A stretch of 64,000 bases of DNA from Aralia elata (Eukaryota; Streptophyta; Magnoliopsida; Apiales; Araliaceae). Position 1 is the first letter of the stretch. Each line of letters starts with the position of its first letter. Positions 48,401 through 59,428 of this stretch are shown piece by piece. The notes under the pieces are model-generated. The model had not been told where the DNA came from. It saw only the letters and a list, made by a program, of their open reading frames with translations, and searched no databases. The position numbers were made by a program, and so were the translations under genes. The stretch lies in assembly GCA_034770075.1 (NCBI GenBank), contig CM068383.1:45403222-45467221 (forward strand). Reading direction: 5' to 3'.

Positions 48401-48988
48401 GAGACCCGGCCCTGACCAGATAATCGACCGGATACGAGACCCGGCGATTACGAGATGGGTGACCGGATATGAGACCCGGCCCCGACAAAACAATCGACCA
48501 GATACGAGACCCGGCGATGACGAGATGGGTGACCGGATACGAGACCCGGCCCCGACAAGATAATCGACCGGATACGAGACCCGGCGATTACGAGATGGGT
48601 GACCGGATACGAGACCCGGCCCCGACGAGACAATCATCTGGATACGAGACCCGGTGATTACGAGATGGGTGACCGGATACGAGACCCGGCCCTGACAAGA
48701 CAATCAACCGGCAACGAGACCCGGTGATTACGAGATGGGTAACCGGATATGAGACCCGGCCCCGACAAGACAATCAACCGGATACGAGACCCGGTGATTA
48801 CGAGATGGGTGACCGGATACGAGACCCGGCCCCGACAAGACGATCAACCGGATACAAAACCCAGCAATCACGAGGCGAGCAACCGGATACGAGACCCGGC
48901 ACAGACGAGACGATCAACCGGATACGAGACCCGATGATCACGAGACTAGCGACCGGATACGAGACCCGGCGCAGACGAGACGATCAAT
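45448..48988 (+). repeat. Array of about 50 copies of a 70-bp unit
   Basis: Each unit is two 35-bp halves that both start ggatacgagacccgg and end gacc. One half continues cgattacgagatgggt, the other ccccgacaagacaatc. Identity between units is high in the middle; the last two units (from about 48850) are more diverged. A half-unit duplication is visible near 46990-47065 and a one-base deletion near 47734. Because 70 is not divisible by three, the short overlapping frames are artefacts of the repeat. Confidence 0.95.
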
Positions 48989-49195
48989 TAGAAGATGAAA
49001 CCCGACGACTAACAATGCGGTCAGTGATTGATGCATTGACACCTTTACAAATGTTTTGCATGCATTACATCTTGTGTTGCATCATAAGCTACATGTGTTG
49101 CATCATGTATGTACTGTCATTCTTATGCACTGTCATTCATGCATCGTGTGTCTACTTCTTTATCATGTTCATTTCATTTGACATTTCATAAACAT
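48989..49195 (+). other. Element B sequence between array and 3' LTR
   Basis: No gene is present. It is matched on the opposite strand by A at 31112-31260, including a series of gttgcatcat-like words. Confidence 0.7.
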
Positions 49196-49211
49196 GATAA
49201 AGAGGGGCAGC
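49196..49211 (+). other. Element B polypurine tract
   Basis: The sequence gataaagaggggcagc immediately precedes the 3' LTR. Confidence 0.9.
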
Positions 49212-51379
49212 TGTAAACACCCAAATTTGCACTTCGTATACTAACCCTGACAGGAGGGCAAATTCGTCCATTGAGCCGACCTACGAGAGCGAAGGATGGG
49301 CGCAAGTACGAACACTCGACGCCACCGCGACGATTTGCAAATCAAAACCGACATGACAACAAGGTCGTCCGAAATGAGCATTCCCGAATGACGTGGCACG
49401 TCTCCCAGTAATCCCCGGACTACAAAATACAAGCCTATCGGCGAAAACTGACGTCACGACACGAGAATCGAGGCATGGCATGAAAATCGAGAAAGTCAAA
49501 CCAGCCAGCCGCTGATTGATCTGCGGCCAATAAGTGCGCCTTTTGAAAACACGAAACTCGAAACACGGGAACCGAAAACCAGTTGAGTGGATGGGGGGCG
49601 GCCAGCCAGCCGCAGATCAATCTGCGGCCAGCCGCAGATCCATCTGCGGCCAACCGCAGATCCATCTGCGGCTGGCTCTGGCCAGCCTATTTCAGCTCAT
49701 TCCTTCATTCAGCATCCAGGGGGGTTAGCAGGCGAGAAAGAGAAGAAAGAATTGGCAGCAGCAGCTCGGAAAAAGAGGAAGAAATAGCAAGAATTTGCAA
49801 GAAAAATAGAGAGAAAAGAGAGAAAAAAGTGAGGAATTATATCTTTTGTGTAAGATTATATATCATATATCTTTTATTCTACTCAATACACAAATTCATA
49901 CACGTTGTGAGGATTATTTGCAAGGTGAAAAGACCATTTCTATAGCAATTTTTGTATATCATTTTGTTAATCTTTTTGTCAATTGGGTTGTGTGAAATGT
50001 AGTTTTTCTTGTATATTGTTGTGGATACATGGATTAGGGAACATTAGTGAAGGTTTCCATCGGAACAAAATTCCTCCTAATAACCCGATGATATTCATTT
50101 ATTGAATGTTTTTTTTGTTTGTTTTACGGTGATATATCGGGCGTGGTTCCTTTAGGTTACTATTTTAGGATGTCTTGGCATTGTTAGATTATCCGTGTTA
50201 GTTATTTCTTGTAATATCCGTTTTGTGGTTGTTTAGCAATTTTGGATGTGAGCCTAGGAACGCGACCCCGTGGTCCAAATCCGATGATGGACATCTTTTG
50301 ATATAAGTAGTAGGAGCGATGTAGTCTTCATTGAAAGTATGTAACCGTCGGGCCTTAAAACGACGCCAAGGCGAGAATCGTGTTTAAGGCCCCGTAATAG
50401 TGAAAATATGTGTTTGTGGGCGTTTGAGGTTATTTTGATGGTTCACATGCCCATGAATAGCCCCAACGCATTTTAATGCTTGATTTGATTTATGACACGA
50501 AATTGATTTCAAAGCTAAACGATAAGATTTCCATAAAATCAATCAAATTAGGTTATTAGAATCACGAGGCTAAAAATTGGGAATGCCAATGAATGTCGAT
50601 TCCTTTTAACGAGAATACGAAAGAAAGATCGTGTTCAAATGTCACGAGAGATGGTTTTATGAAAATAAATGGTGGTTCTATTAAACCGTTATGCATAGGG
50701 TTAAAGAGATTCTAGAAATTGCCCGCTCGTTTTACGAGAGCAACGTATAGGTCTCGATTCCTATTTTGACGAAGGTTTAAAAACTCTTGCTTTGCCAAAA
50801 CGACACCCAAGTGAAAACCTTACAGTTTTGACAATAAAAATCAAACCTTTCTAATAAAGAATAAAGCTTTCTCGTATAAGCCAAAGGACATTCTAAAGCA
50901 TTCCCAAAAGAAAACACGACTTTTCCGAAAACCCAAATGGTTTCTTCATGCAAACTCACCACAACATTCATGTAGGCACACACACACACACACACACACG
51001 CACACATACACTTTTTATGAATTAAAGGATAGGAAAGTATCAAGATTGCGGTAACCGTGTTTCACGGAAGTCGGGGGGTGCCTAACACCTTCCCTTCGCT
51101 TAAGCAAGCCCCCGAACTCTATGAATCTCGGTTAACAGACCAAATAATTCGGAGTCACATATGAGCCAGCGATTTACGAAAGAACGAAACTCGGATGAGT
51201 TGGTACATCCATTTCAAATATACCAACTGGCGACTCTGATTAATTGGCTCATCATAAAAAACGACATTTCAAAACCCCGTCGACACTCATGCCGACCTTT
51301 TCCAAAAATCAGCTAATCAAAAGGCTAAAATTGGAAAGGGCTATAACCGCGAAGGAAGCGATCCCTCCCGGCGTCGACA
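49212..51379 (+). repeat. Element B 3' LTR
   Basis: This LTR is 2,168 bp, about 48 bp longer than the 5' copy. The extra length is in the GC words at 49603-49685, where ccgcagatccatctgcgg-type units are more numerous. Otherwise it looks about 98% identical by eye. Confidence 0.92.
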
Positions 51380-51384
51380 AGCAT

Positions 51385-51855
51385 TACCCGGTAATAAGGT
51401 TTTATCACAGTCAACTCCTTGACTTGAAAAACCTTTTAAACAGGTCTGGTCTTATAGGTCTCCACCTTGCCATTTGCCCCAGTCTTTCTATTAAAGACCC
51501 ATATTCACACTCTTGGCACTATGCCCTTTTGTGGAGTAACTAGAGTCTATACTTAGTTCTCATACATGGAGTCCATTTCGGATTTCATGGCCATCTGCCA
51601 TTTCTCTGAGTGTCTTCTACTCATAGCCTCATTGTATATAACTGGATTATCATCCTCTATGATGCGTACCTCATCATCATCCTCTATGATGAATCCATAC
51701 CTCCCAGGTATCTTCGGTACTCTTCTAGATTTACGATTCGGTTGTTGTACAATAGGTCTATCTACAGGTTCCTCGATTCGACTTAAAGTGCTTTGTGGTT
51801 CTTGAACTCCTTCAAGATCTTTTACCCTCCCACTAGCTCCTTCAATGATAAACAC
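51385..51855 (-). pseudogene. Element C linker and RT N-terminus
   Basis: The minus strand has a 100-codon intact stretch from 51855 to 51553. It shows the copia linker between integrase and RT: SRRVPKIPGRYGF, EDDDEVRIIEDD, then EAMSRRHSEKWQMAMKSE and MDSMYEN, which begin the RT domain. RT continues in a decayed frame (VFNRKTGANGKVETYKTRPV) to 51385, where element B interrupts. Confidence 0.85.
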
Positions 51856-52440
51856 CTTTATCTAAGAAGGCAGCGTGTATGATTATAGTAATAATACCCT
51901 AAACTTACTTTAGGATATCCCACAAGTTTGCACTTGTCAGATTTAGTCCCAAACTTATCTTTAAAACCTTTTCACATAAGCTGGACAACCCTTATCTTAA
52001 CATACTTAAGATTAGGAATCCTCCCTATCCATAACTTTTATGGAGTCGATTTTGAGGTTACCTTATTATGTAGATATGCAGCCGTTTCTAGGGCATAACC
52101 CTAGATGGATACTAGAATGTCGGTAAAAATCATTATGGACTGCACCATGTCCAACAAGGTACAATTTCTCCTTTTAGATACACCAATCAATTATTGCGTA
52201 TCAGAAGGTGTCCATTATGAGAAAATACCATTTTGAGATGATCTAGAAACTTATTGCACAAGTATTCTTTCCTCGATCTGATCAAAGAATCTTAATACTT
52301 TGTCAATATGTTTCACTTCAGAATTCTTTGAACCTTTCAAATGATTCAGATTTGTATTTTATCAAATACACATATTCAACTCTTTGAATGATCATCTCCT
52401 TTTCTTTTACTAATTTGTTCAATTTGCAAAATTATTTTTC
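51856..52440 (-). pseudogene. Element C integrase remnant
   Basis: On the minus strand, near 52190-52055, the words GVSKRRNCTLLDMVQSIM and GYALETAAYLHNKV match the end of the copia integrase core (family: GVSERRNRTLLDMVRS). Upstream, about 52260-52210, the block with the last catalytic residue is degenerate and stop-ridden. The zinc finger and first catalytic residue could not be recognised. Confidence 0.8.
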
Positions 52441-52895
52441 ATGTAAGTCAAGTTTACAAAGTCTATCAAGTAATCTTCCAGTTTCAAACAAAACATTATC
52501 GTTATAAATAGAACAACACTTGTTCTTAAATATAATACCAAAACCTTCCTTGTGCAATAACGGAAGTAATAATGTTTCTAAAGAGAACTGGAACATAATA
52601 ACAATTTATTAACTTAATAGACTTGCCCGTAGGCAATGCAAAACTATAAGTTCCTATGGTTAATGCAACAACCTTTGCTCCATTCCCACACATAAGATTT
52701 ACTTAATCTTTGTTTAGCTTTCTACTTCTGCTTAGTCTCTACATTGGATTGCATATGTGAGAACTACAGCCGGTATCCAATACCCAAGTAGAACCTTGAT
52801 TTACAGAAAACATTTATTTCAATCATGAACAAATCTATATCTGTAACCGAAGCTTTATTAAGCTTCTTCTGGTTACCCTCTGCAAGATTCTCCTT
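52441..52895 (-). pseudogene. Element C protease remnant
   Basis: The minus strand shows GNGAKVVALTIGTYSFALP and NCYYVP, the segment following the copia protease active site. The active site itself is degenerate: around 52790-52770 it reads YLGIGY where WVLDTGC is usual. Multiple stops are present. Confidence 0.75.
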
Positions 52896-53720
52896 ACAGT
52901 TTACTTTCCAGTATCCAGGCTTATTGCAGTGGAAGCAAACTCCTTTGCTATCTGCATCAGTCTTGTTCTTATTGTCCTTTATTTTTGCCTTTCCATTTAC
53001 CTTCTTTGAATTGTTCTTCTTTTAAGAAGATCCTTTGGCCCTCTTCCGCTTCCTAGAAGAATCATCTACCAGTAAGACTTGGTCTTTCTTGGTTGGAAAT
53101 TGACTCTTTACTGTTTTCAACATATTTAAGCAACTCAGGCAGGCTGACATATAGCTTATTCATGTGAAATTCACAATAATTTGTGAGAAAGAGTCCGGAA
53201 GTGATTGCAAGAACAAATCTTGGATCAACTCTCCATCCATTAAAACCCAGTTGTCCCAATTGTTCAATCATATTGATCATTTTAGGACATTTGTCTATAC
53301 TGTAGTGCCATCGATCATTCTAGATCGGAAGAGCTCCTTAGATATCTGATATCTAATAGTCCTACTTTCCTCACCCTTCAACTCCTTGAAGGTGCCGGAG
53401 TATAGTAGGAGCATCCATAGTTTCATGCTGACGCTGAAGCTCGTTACTCATGGATGCGAGCATGATGCATTGAGCCAACTGTGCATCATCTTGCCACTTT
53501 CTAAAAGTAGCAATCTCTTCCTCAGAGGCATTGTCTGCAACCATTGCAGGATAAGCATATTAAAGACATAAGATAGCTTTTCAGCCTTGAGAACTATTCT
53601 CAAATTCTTTAACCAGTCCTTTTAATTTGGTCCGGTTAATTAGCATCTAATATGCTCCGCAGTGATAGTGAATTAGACATCGTAAAATTCTGTAAATGAA
53701 TTTGTAATTTAACAACATTT
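52896..53720 (-). pseudogene. Element C gag remnant with zinc knuckle
   Basis: Gag words appear in changing frames: IEQLGQLGF, FHMNKLYVSLPELLKYVE (53280-53062) and a basic linker. The CCHC knuckle, CFHCNKPGYWKVNC, is at about 52937-52896 and intact. Farther upstream to about 53720 the sequence is compatible with the gag N-terminus but broken by stops. Confidence 0.8.
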
Positions 53721-55686
53721 TAGCATACATTCATTTTAATTAATTACCAAAATAAATTAGGTCTTTATTTTAAATTGGTATCTCCCACTATTTTCATCAA
53801 ACTATATTACCCTCAATATACAGTTCGGCAAATCTAATTAAAGATTTGCTAGTGAGAATAAGGATCCCATTTCAAATGTATATAGCCTTGTGTGACACAA
53901 CAAACGATATATAAATAAATAGGTAGACAACTATTGTCAATTACATCACTATGCAACTCCTTTCAATTTGCCTCTTAGATTATTTTGATCAAGTGTGACA
54001 CATCCGAATCAAAATTATCCAAGTTAAGTCCAACCTAGCACTTCCATATATTCGAAAGAAAAACACTGTCCTTGTGTGACACAACAAAACAGCATCGTTC
54101 AGTCTATGTATAAGCATCAAATGTGATAAAGCAACATCTTAAATATTTAATACTTGCCTTGTGTGACACAACAAACTTATATTAAATATTTAATACTCTA
54201 TTGCTTTACCATGCTAGAAGGCGACGTTCGATATTCCAAATATCTTTGAACGCTTAGGACTTAATATAATTTCTTTGAGGGTTTGTTATTATTTGTCTCA
54301 TCTTGTTTAGCGCCCATGCACATATATATATATAAAATACGCGTCATATTATTAAACATGCGGAGCATGTTGTATAATATATAATATATACATAGTAAGC
54401 ATGCACATATAGAATACTATATTCTACCCAGATTGATTATGGACTTTTATTCTAGTTTGGTTCACTAGAGCCACCAAGTGAACCAAAAGGTCAAACCTAG
54501 GGTGCAAGAATTAAATTTAAATATAACTATTACATTTAAACTCGGGCTCCATTACAAACGGGTCTTCAAGCGCTCCTTGCTCCTTTGTCTTCAATTCTTC
54601 AAAATTAATTCTAACTAATCCTATTACAAAAACTATTTACAATAAATAGAGACCTTGATCAGCAGTCAAGGGAAAGTACATAGGAGGGAGATAGAATTTA
54701 CATTAAGAAAAAATTAGAGAAGACGAGGTACGCAGACCCCATTTATAAAAACCCATACATTCAAGCATCCACTAAAATAAATCCAATCACACATTGGTCA
54801 ATAGTCCATAATCAATCCCTATTTATTATCACACATATCTCTATATGTATCAATAAATAACATTCATCCCATGAATAATAAAATCATTCCATATATGCAT
54901 TGATATCATTTAATGGGCAATATTAGTTAGTATAAAATTCAATTTCAACTCCAATTAGTTATCATGGAATCCAATTCCAACTCTAATTAGTTATCATGAA
55001 ATCCAATTTCAATTAAAATAAACTTCTTTATTTTAATCATATTCCAAATCAAAATAAACTCTTTTATTTAATTTATCCAATATTTTGAATAAAAATAAAC
55101 TCCTTTATTTTTAATCAAATTCCAAATCAAAATAAACTCCTTTATTTTAATTAATATGGAAACCAATTTCAAGTTTAAAATAAACACCTTTATTTTTAAC
55201 TTAAAATTGTTGGAAAATAAAATATGTTGAATCCTATTCCTTATCAAAATAAACATCTTTATTTTTTAAGGAAACATGGAATCCTATTCCATATGTGAAT
55301 AAACTCCTTTATTCTAGAAAACATGGAATCCTATTCCATATGTGAATAAACTCCTTTATTCTGGGAAACATGGAATCCTATTCCATATGTGAATAAACTC
55401 CTTTATTCTAGGAAACATGGAATCCTATCCCATATATGAATAAACTCCTTTATTCTAGTTAACGTAGAATCCAATTCCAAGTTCAAATAAAACTTTTAAT
55501 TTTAATTATATTCCAATTCAAAATAAACCTTTTATCTTAATTGAAAATAAATAAAATCAAAATAAATAAAAAAATAAATAAAATAAATAAAATAATTTTA
55601 CACAAACAATTATGCCCAATTAAATTGTTCTTAACACATATCAATGTATATACAGAATCAAAACAATTAATAATTCGCATAAAGTT
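53721..55686 (-). other. Element C leader region, non-coding
   Basis: The stretch is about 2 kb, A+T rich and without a gene. It holds two local repeats: four copies of gcctt or ccttgtgtgacacaacaaac (53885-54170), and an array of about 50-bp units with ggaatcctattccatatgtgaataaactcc (units quoted in part) at about 55265-55460. Confidence 0.6.
55255..55470 (-). repeat. Tandem array of about 55-bp units in the C leader
   Basis: Four to five units share aacatggaatcctattcc and gaataaactcctttattc. More diverged relatives (aaataaactcctttatt) extend left to about 55020. Confidence 0.85.
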
Positions 55687-55701
55687 TGGCTCTTGATACC
55701 A
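55687..55701 (-). other. Element C primer binding site
   Basis: The minus strand TGGTATCAAGAGCCA lies one base inside the LTR. It matches initiator tRNA-Met except for an extra A. Confidence 0.8.
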
Positions 55702-55702
55702 C

Positions 55703-57521
55703 TGTTAGGTTTGTATAACGCGAACATGCAATCAAATTACATTAATAAAGCGGAAGCGCGATAAAATCAGATTTTAAAATTTTATACAAACCATCACCAT
55801 GATCTTTCTTTATGCACAATTATTAATTAAACGAAAGAGATGGAGAATAAGAATTATACCCTTGTAGAATTCTAGCTTCCTCAGGTACAAGTTCACCTCC
55901 AATTCCTTCGCGTTCTCCTTGAATTCCACCGATTAAATTCCTTCCTTTGATCAACGTTAGCCACCCAAGTGTTTGGCCTCTAGAGGTGATCCACCAAGGA
56001 ATAATACTTGTTCAAGAAGATGGGTGTTGGCAAAACCCTAGTTTCTATCTCTATAGAAATTGTAAGAACTCTCTACAATTCTTATGCAAGAGTGTGCAAC
56101 CCTAATCTATGATAAAACTTCTCTTATTTATAGATGTAGGAAAACCCTTCCCTAAACTATTTAGGATTAGGGTTTCTATTCTAATTAAACTCCTTTAATT
56201 AAATTAAACTCCTAATCTAATTAGGAATTCATGTGAGAGTACTTCTATTAATTAATTCCCAATCCCTATTAGGAATTAAATAATAGTAATAGTAATAATA
56301 ATAATAATAAGACTCCTCTTATTAATTTATATTTAATATTTCTAAAATATTAAATAATAAATATTAAGCTATTTAATTTATTCTATCTCCATAGACTAAA
56401 TTAAATTATAGAATAAATTAAATATACTTAACTTATTATTATAATTATGCCATTTACTTCTTAAATAAATATTTTCCTTTTGCGGTGTGACCCTTTAGGT
56501 TCTCCATATTAAACAGGTTGTGAATAAATCAATTAGAACAATTCTAATCTTATTTAAATAAATAAATTAAACTATTTAATTCATTTAAATAAATAATATT
56601 TATTCTACAATAAGGGTAAGCCCCCTTAGCGATCAACGACTTTCCAGATAATATAGATTTCAACATTAATCATAAAAGAACCTTTCAGTGCATTGTTACC
56701 GTACAATTCAATCCTTCTACCATACAATGTCCCAATTAAATATAAGACATGGAATTACTGTGAAGTCTTATTTTATTTAATTATATGTATTTCGATTCTA
56801 AAATGCACAACTCTGATTAATGCAAATTAGAAACTCTTTTCTAACTTCATTCTGCTTTGGCCAAAGACTTCTAAGTCGTCATTTATTGAATCACATAGGA
56901 CATTCTCTCCTTTTACTAGAAGTGGTAGATTCTTTGTTGATCATTCACCTATTTCCATGTACAACTTATTATACCCAATCATACCCTTTGATATACCCTA
57001 AAGGTCTTAAGGGACATGTCAAAGTATAACTCATCATACACAAGATACTATGATGATCTCAAGTCCAAGGATCACTTGTACTACTATCACTCGAGGAATT
57101 CCTATTGACAGACGAGTAAAACTCCATTAGGTATTCCTTAGCGAGCCAAGTTCAGTGAACTTATTCTCTAATAAGCACCTACATACTTGCTTTAGTGTCT
57201 CCACACAAATGATTATGAGATCAATCATTCTCTTCATAAGAGCAAGCAACGTATGTACTAATCTATCCGGATTCACTAATCCCCTTTTTAGTAATCCATC
57301 GATTAGGAACAATTTAAGTTTGTGAGTTATCTAGAATATAGATCTCATTAGCATGATCACCATCATGATTCTAAAAGCATTGCTCAAAACTATGGGTTTA
57401 TCACATTTAATATAACAACACTATGTAGATAATGTAAAATGCCTTTTAACAACCGAATAAGATTACAAAGTATATGCTACATCATATCAAATATGATTGG
57501 CTTGTGTGCATACTACTTTCA
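55703..57521 (-). repeat. Element C LTR, 5' LTR in element orientation
   Basis: This 1,819-bp LTR has a TATA box on the minus strand at about 56125-56132. It ends at TTTCA directly before the second gtgct copy (57522-57526). Confidence 0.93.
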
Positions 57522-57526
57522 GTGCT

Positions 57527-58312
57527 TTACCGACTAATGATGCCAAGGTGGTTCTAAAATTTCTGCAGAAAAACATCTTCACACGATTTGGCACCCCAAG
57601 GGCAATTATCAGTGATGAAGGGAGTCACTTTTGCAATAGGTATTTCACGGCTCTCTTGGCTAAATATGGGGTAAACCACAGAATTGTTACAGCGTACCAT
57701 CCCCAAACTAGTGGTCAAGCCGAAGTTTCAAATAGAGAAGTGAAGAGAATTCTGGAGAAGATTGTTAATCCGAACAGAAAAGATTGGTCAACAAAGTTGG
57801 ATGATGCACTATGGGCTTATCGGACAGCTTATAAGACACCCATTAGCATGTCACCATACCAATTGGTCTATAGCAAGGCGTGCCACCTTCCGGTTAAACT
57901 TGAACACAAAGCATATTGGGCCATTTGAAAGTTGAACTTTGATCTCACGGCTGCAGGGGAAAAGAGACTTCTTCAGCTGAATGAACTCGATGAATTTCGT
58001 CTACAAGCATATGAGAACTCAAAGCTTTACAAGGAAAAAGTCAAGAAGTGGCACGATCAGAAAATCATCAACAGGAAGTTTGAGCCGGGACAAGCAGTGC
58101 TTCTATATAATTCTAGATTGAGATTATTTCCAGGGAAGCTCAAATCTCGGTGGTCGGGCCCCTTCATTGTCAAACAAGCAATCCCTCATGGCGCCGTTGA
58201 AGTTTTTGCGAACAATCCGGAAGAGTCATTCAAAGTCAATGGTCAAAGATTAAAGCATTATTGGGGTGGTGATTTCGATCGCCAGAAAACCTCAATCATT
58301 CTTGCCGATTAA
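57527..58312 (+). pseudogene. Element Y integrase, second part
   Basis: The integrase frame resumes directly after element C. It shows FGTPRAIISDEGSHF (second catalytic aspartate), AYHPQTSGQAEVSNRE (catalytic glutamate), LWAYRTAYKTPISMSPY and the family word LVYSKACHLPVKLEHKAYWAI. A stop, TGA at 57926-57928, replaces the expected tryptophan. The C-terminal part continues in frame (KLNFDLTAAGEKR, LQLNELDEFR, FPGKLKSRWSGPFIV) and ends at a natural stop at about 58312. Confidence 0.93.
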
Positions 58313-59348
58313 AGTTTGAAACAGGGAGTAGTCAGGCTGAAAGACTTTAAATCAAGCGCTAGTGGGAGGCAACACAATTTTTAATTGCTTTTAGTTAAAC
58401 TTTTGTGATTTTTAGGAATAATTTTTAGATTTAGTTTTGTTTTTATCTAGTAGTAATTAATTACTTTATTCCTTTTTCTTTTCTTATAGGTCACACATAA
58501 GGATTGCATATTATGACCTCAAAAAGAAGGGCTGTCAAAATCAATTTCAAGGTTCCAGGCAAGCGCGGCTGCGCCCGACTTCAGGAATCAAAAGGCTTCC
58601 GCTGGTACACAAGTGTGGCCGCGCCCAGATTGTGAAGGAAAGCAGCGCGGCCGCGCCTAACCTTAGTGCTTAAAAAGTTTCAGCTGCCACACTAGCGCGG
58701 TCGCGCCTTATTCAAGTCAAATGCTAGCGCGGCCGCGCCGCGATCGGATCCCAGACTTTTAAAACCCGACCCGGTGGCTACCTTTTATTTCCTTTCCCGC
58801 TTGGATTCGTATTATCAGTCCTTTATCCCACAAGAATCGGTAACTTCTCTTTTTCTCCCCCTTTTCCAAATCCAAATCAACTTCCTACCAACATTCACTC
58901 CTTCTCCAAATCAAACACCTCCAATTTCAAACCATAGTTCTTATTTTTCTCTTTCTTTCTTTCTTCTTCAATTTTTCACCTTCCACAGACCACTCCCCTC
59001 TACAAACCCTAAAATCCAAAGCATCCAACCATATAAGTGTGATCCAAGCGGGTTTGTCAGTGCATTGTAAGGAGATACCGAGGAATTGTAGTGGTTCAGA
59101 ACAGAGTACGTGCATTGTGGTTTTGGGTTTTGCTTCGTATCAAGGTATTACTTTCAATTGACAGATTTTAGGCTTGGAATTGCATGGTATTGGGAATTTT
59201 GATTATACACTTTCAGATATTGTGTTATTATTGTTGGATTGAATTGTGCATGCAAGTGTACTAGATTGAGATAGTTTGTTAAATTCAAGTGTAATTTCTG
59301 TCAACCTTGGGGGTCTTCACGTTGGTGTGTGTTTGGATTGTATTGTCA
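58313..59348 (+). other. Element Y spacer between pol and third frame
   Basis: No gene is supported; a 98-codon frame at 58774-59070 has no domain. The stretch includes a GC palindrome cluster (listed separately) and a pyrimidine-rich segment at about 58845-58985. Confidence 0.6.
58563..58739. repeat. GC palindrome cluster downstream of Y pol
   Basis: Five words of the gcgcggccgcgcc family lie at 58563-58575, 58613-58625, 58645-58657, 58695-58707 and 58727-58739; three carry one or two changes. The spacers between the last three (cagctgccacactag; ttattcaag) match the LTR cluster at 20426-20520, so the two are copies of one module. Confidence 0.88.
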
Positions 59349-59428
59349 TGGCTTCTAAGAGACAACGTGGGGAATTGTCTAGTGCTCAAGCCCATTCTGA
59401 GCCAGTTGACTTCGATAATAGTAGGTTT
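59349..59428 (+). pseudogene. Element Y third frame, N-terminal stub
   Basis: An ATG at 59349 begins MASKRQRGELSS, then FDNSRF. This form is typical of the start of the extra frame downstream of pol in Athila elements. It is cut after about 27 codons where the sequence passes into X LTR. Confidence 0.6.

Larger units (their letters stand above)
39606..51379 (+). mobile_element. Element B: Tat/Ogre-type non-autonomous element without coding region
   Basis: LTRs at 39606-41725 and 49212-51379 begin TGTAGACACCC or TGTAAACACCC and end GGCGTCGACA. The duplication agcat flanks it (39601-39605 and 51380-51384). It has the tRNA-Arg type PBS (41728-41745) and the same purine tract as A. The 7.5-kb interior has no gag or pol signature, and instead three kinds of tandem repeat. 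LTR ends, leader and 3' region are related to A, so the two are cousins in one family in opposite orientation. Confidence 0.9.
26268..57521 (-). mobile_element. Element C: Ty1/copia retrotransposon with ruined polyprotein
   Basis: LTRs at 26268-28052 and 55703-57521 run from TGTTAGG to TTTCA on the plus strand, with the 5-bp duplication gtgct (26263-26267, 57522-57526). The PBS is next to the right LTR and the purine tract next to the left one, so the element is on the minus strand. The order gag, protease, integrase, RT, RNase H defines Ty1/copia. The two LTRs look about 98% identical by eye, while the coding region is riddled with stops. Elements A and B interrupt its RT region. Confidence 0.92.
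20215..59428 (+). mobile_element. Element Y: Athila-type gypsy element, 3' end missing
   Basis: A 5' LTR (20215-21604), tRNA-Asp PBS, gag, protease, RT, RNase H, integrase, spacer and the first codons of a third frame are present in the Athila order. The 3' LTR and most of the third frame are missing; at 59428/59429 the sequence passes directly into the LTR of element X, which itself lacks about 260 bp there. Element C interrupts the integrase gene (26268-57521). Several in-frame stops and a frameshift in the protease show it is inactive. Confidence 0.9.

Noticed and set aside
45474..48773. Dozens of overlapping 61-codon frames on the minus strand
   Set aside because: They repeat every 70 bp, shift phase with the unit, and are a by-product of the tandem repeat.
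45448..48988. CRISPR array: regular direct repeats of about 35 bp with alternating contents
   Set aside because: The alternating parts are themselves repeated and only two kinds occur, there are no unique spacers or cas genes, and the context is a plant retrotransposon.
58774..59115. A possible gene between pol and the third frame of Y
   Set aside because: The serine/proline-rich frame matches a pyrimidine-rich spacer and overlaps a frame on the other strand; no family resemblance.
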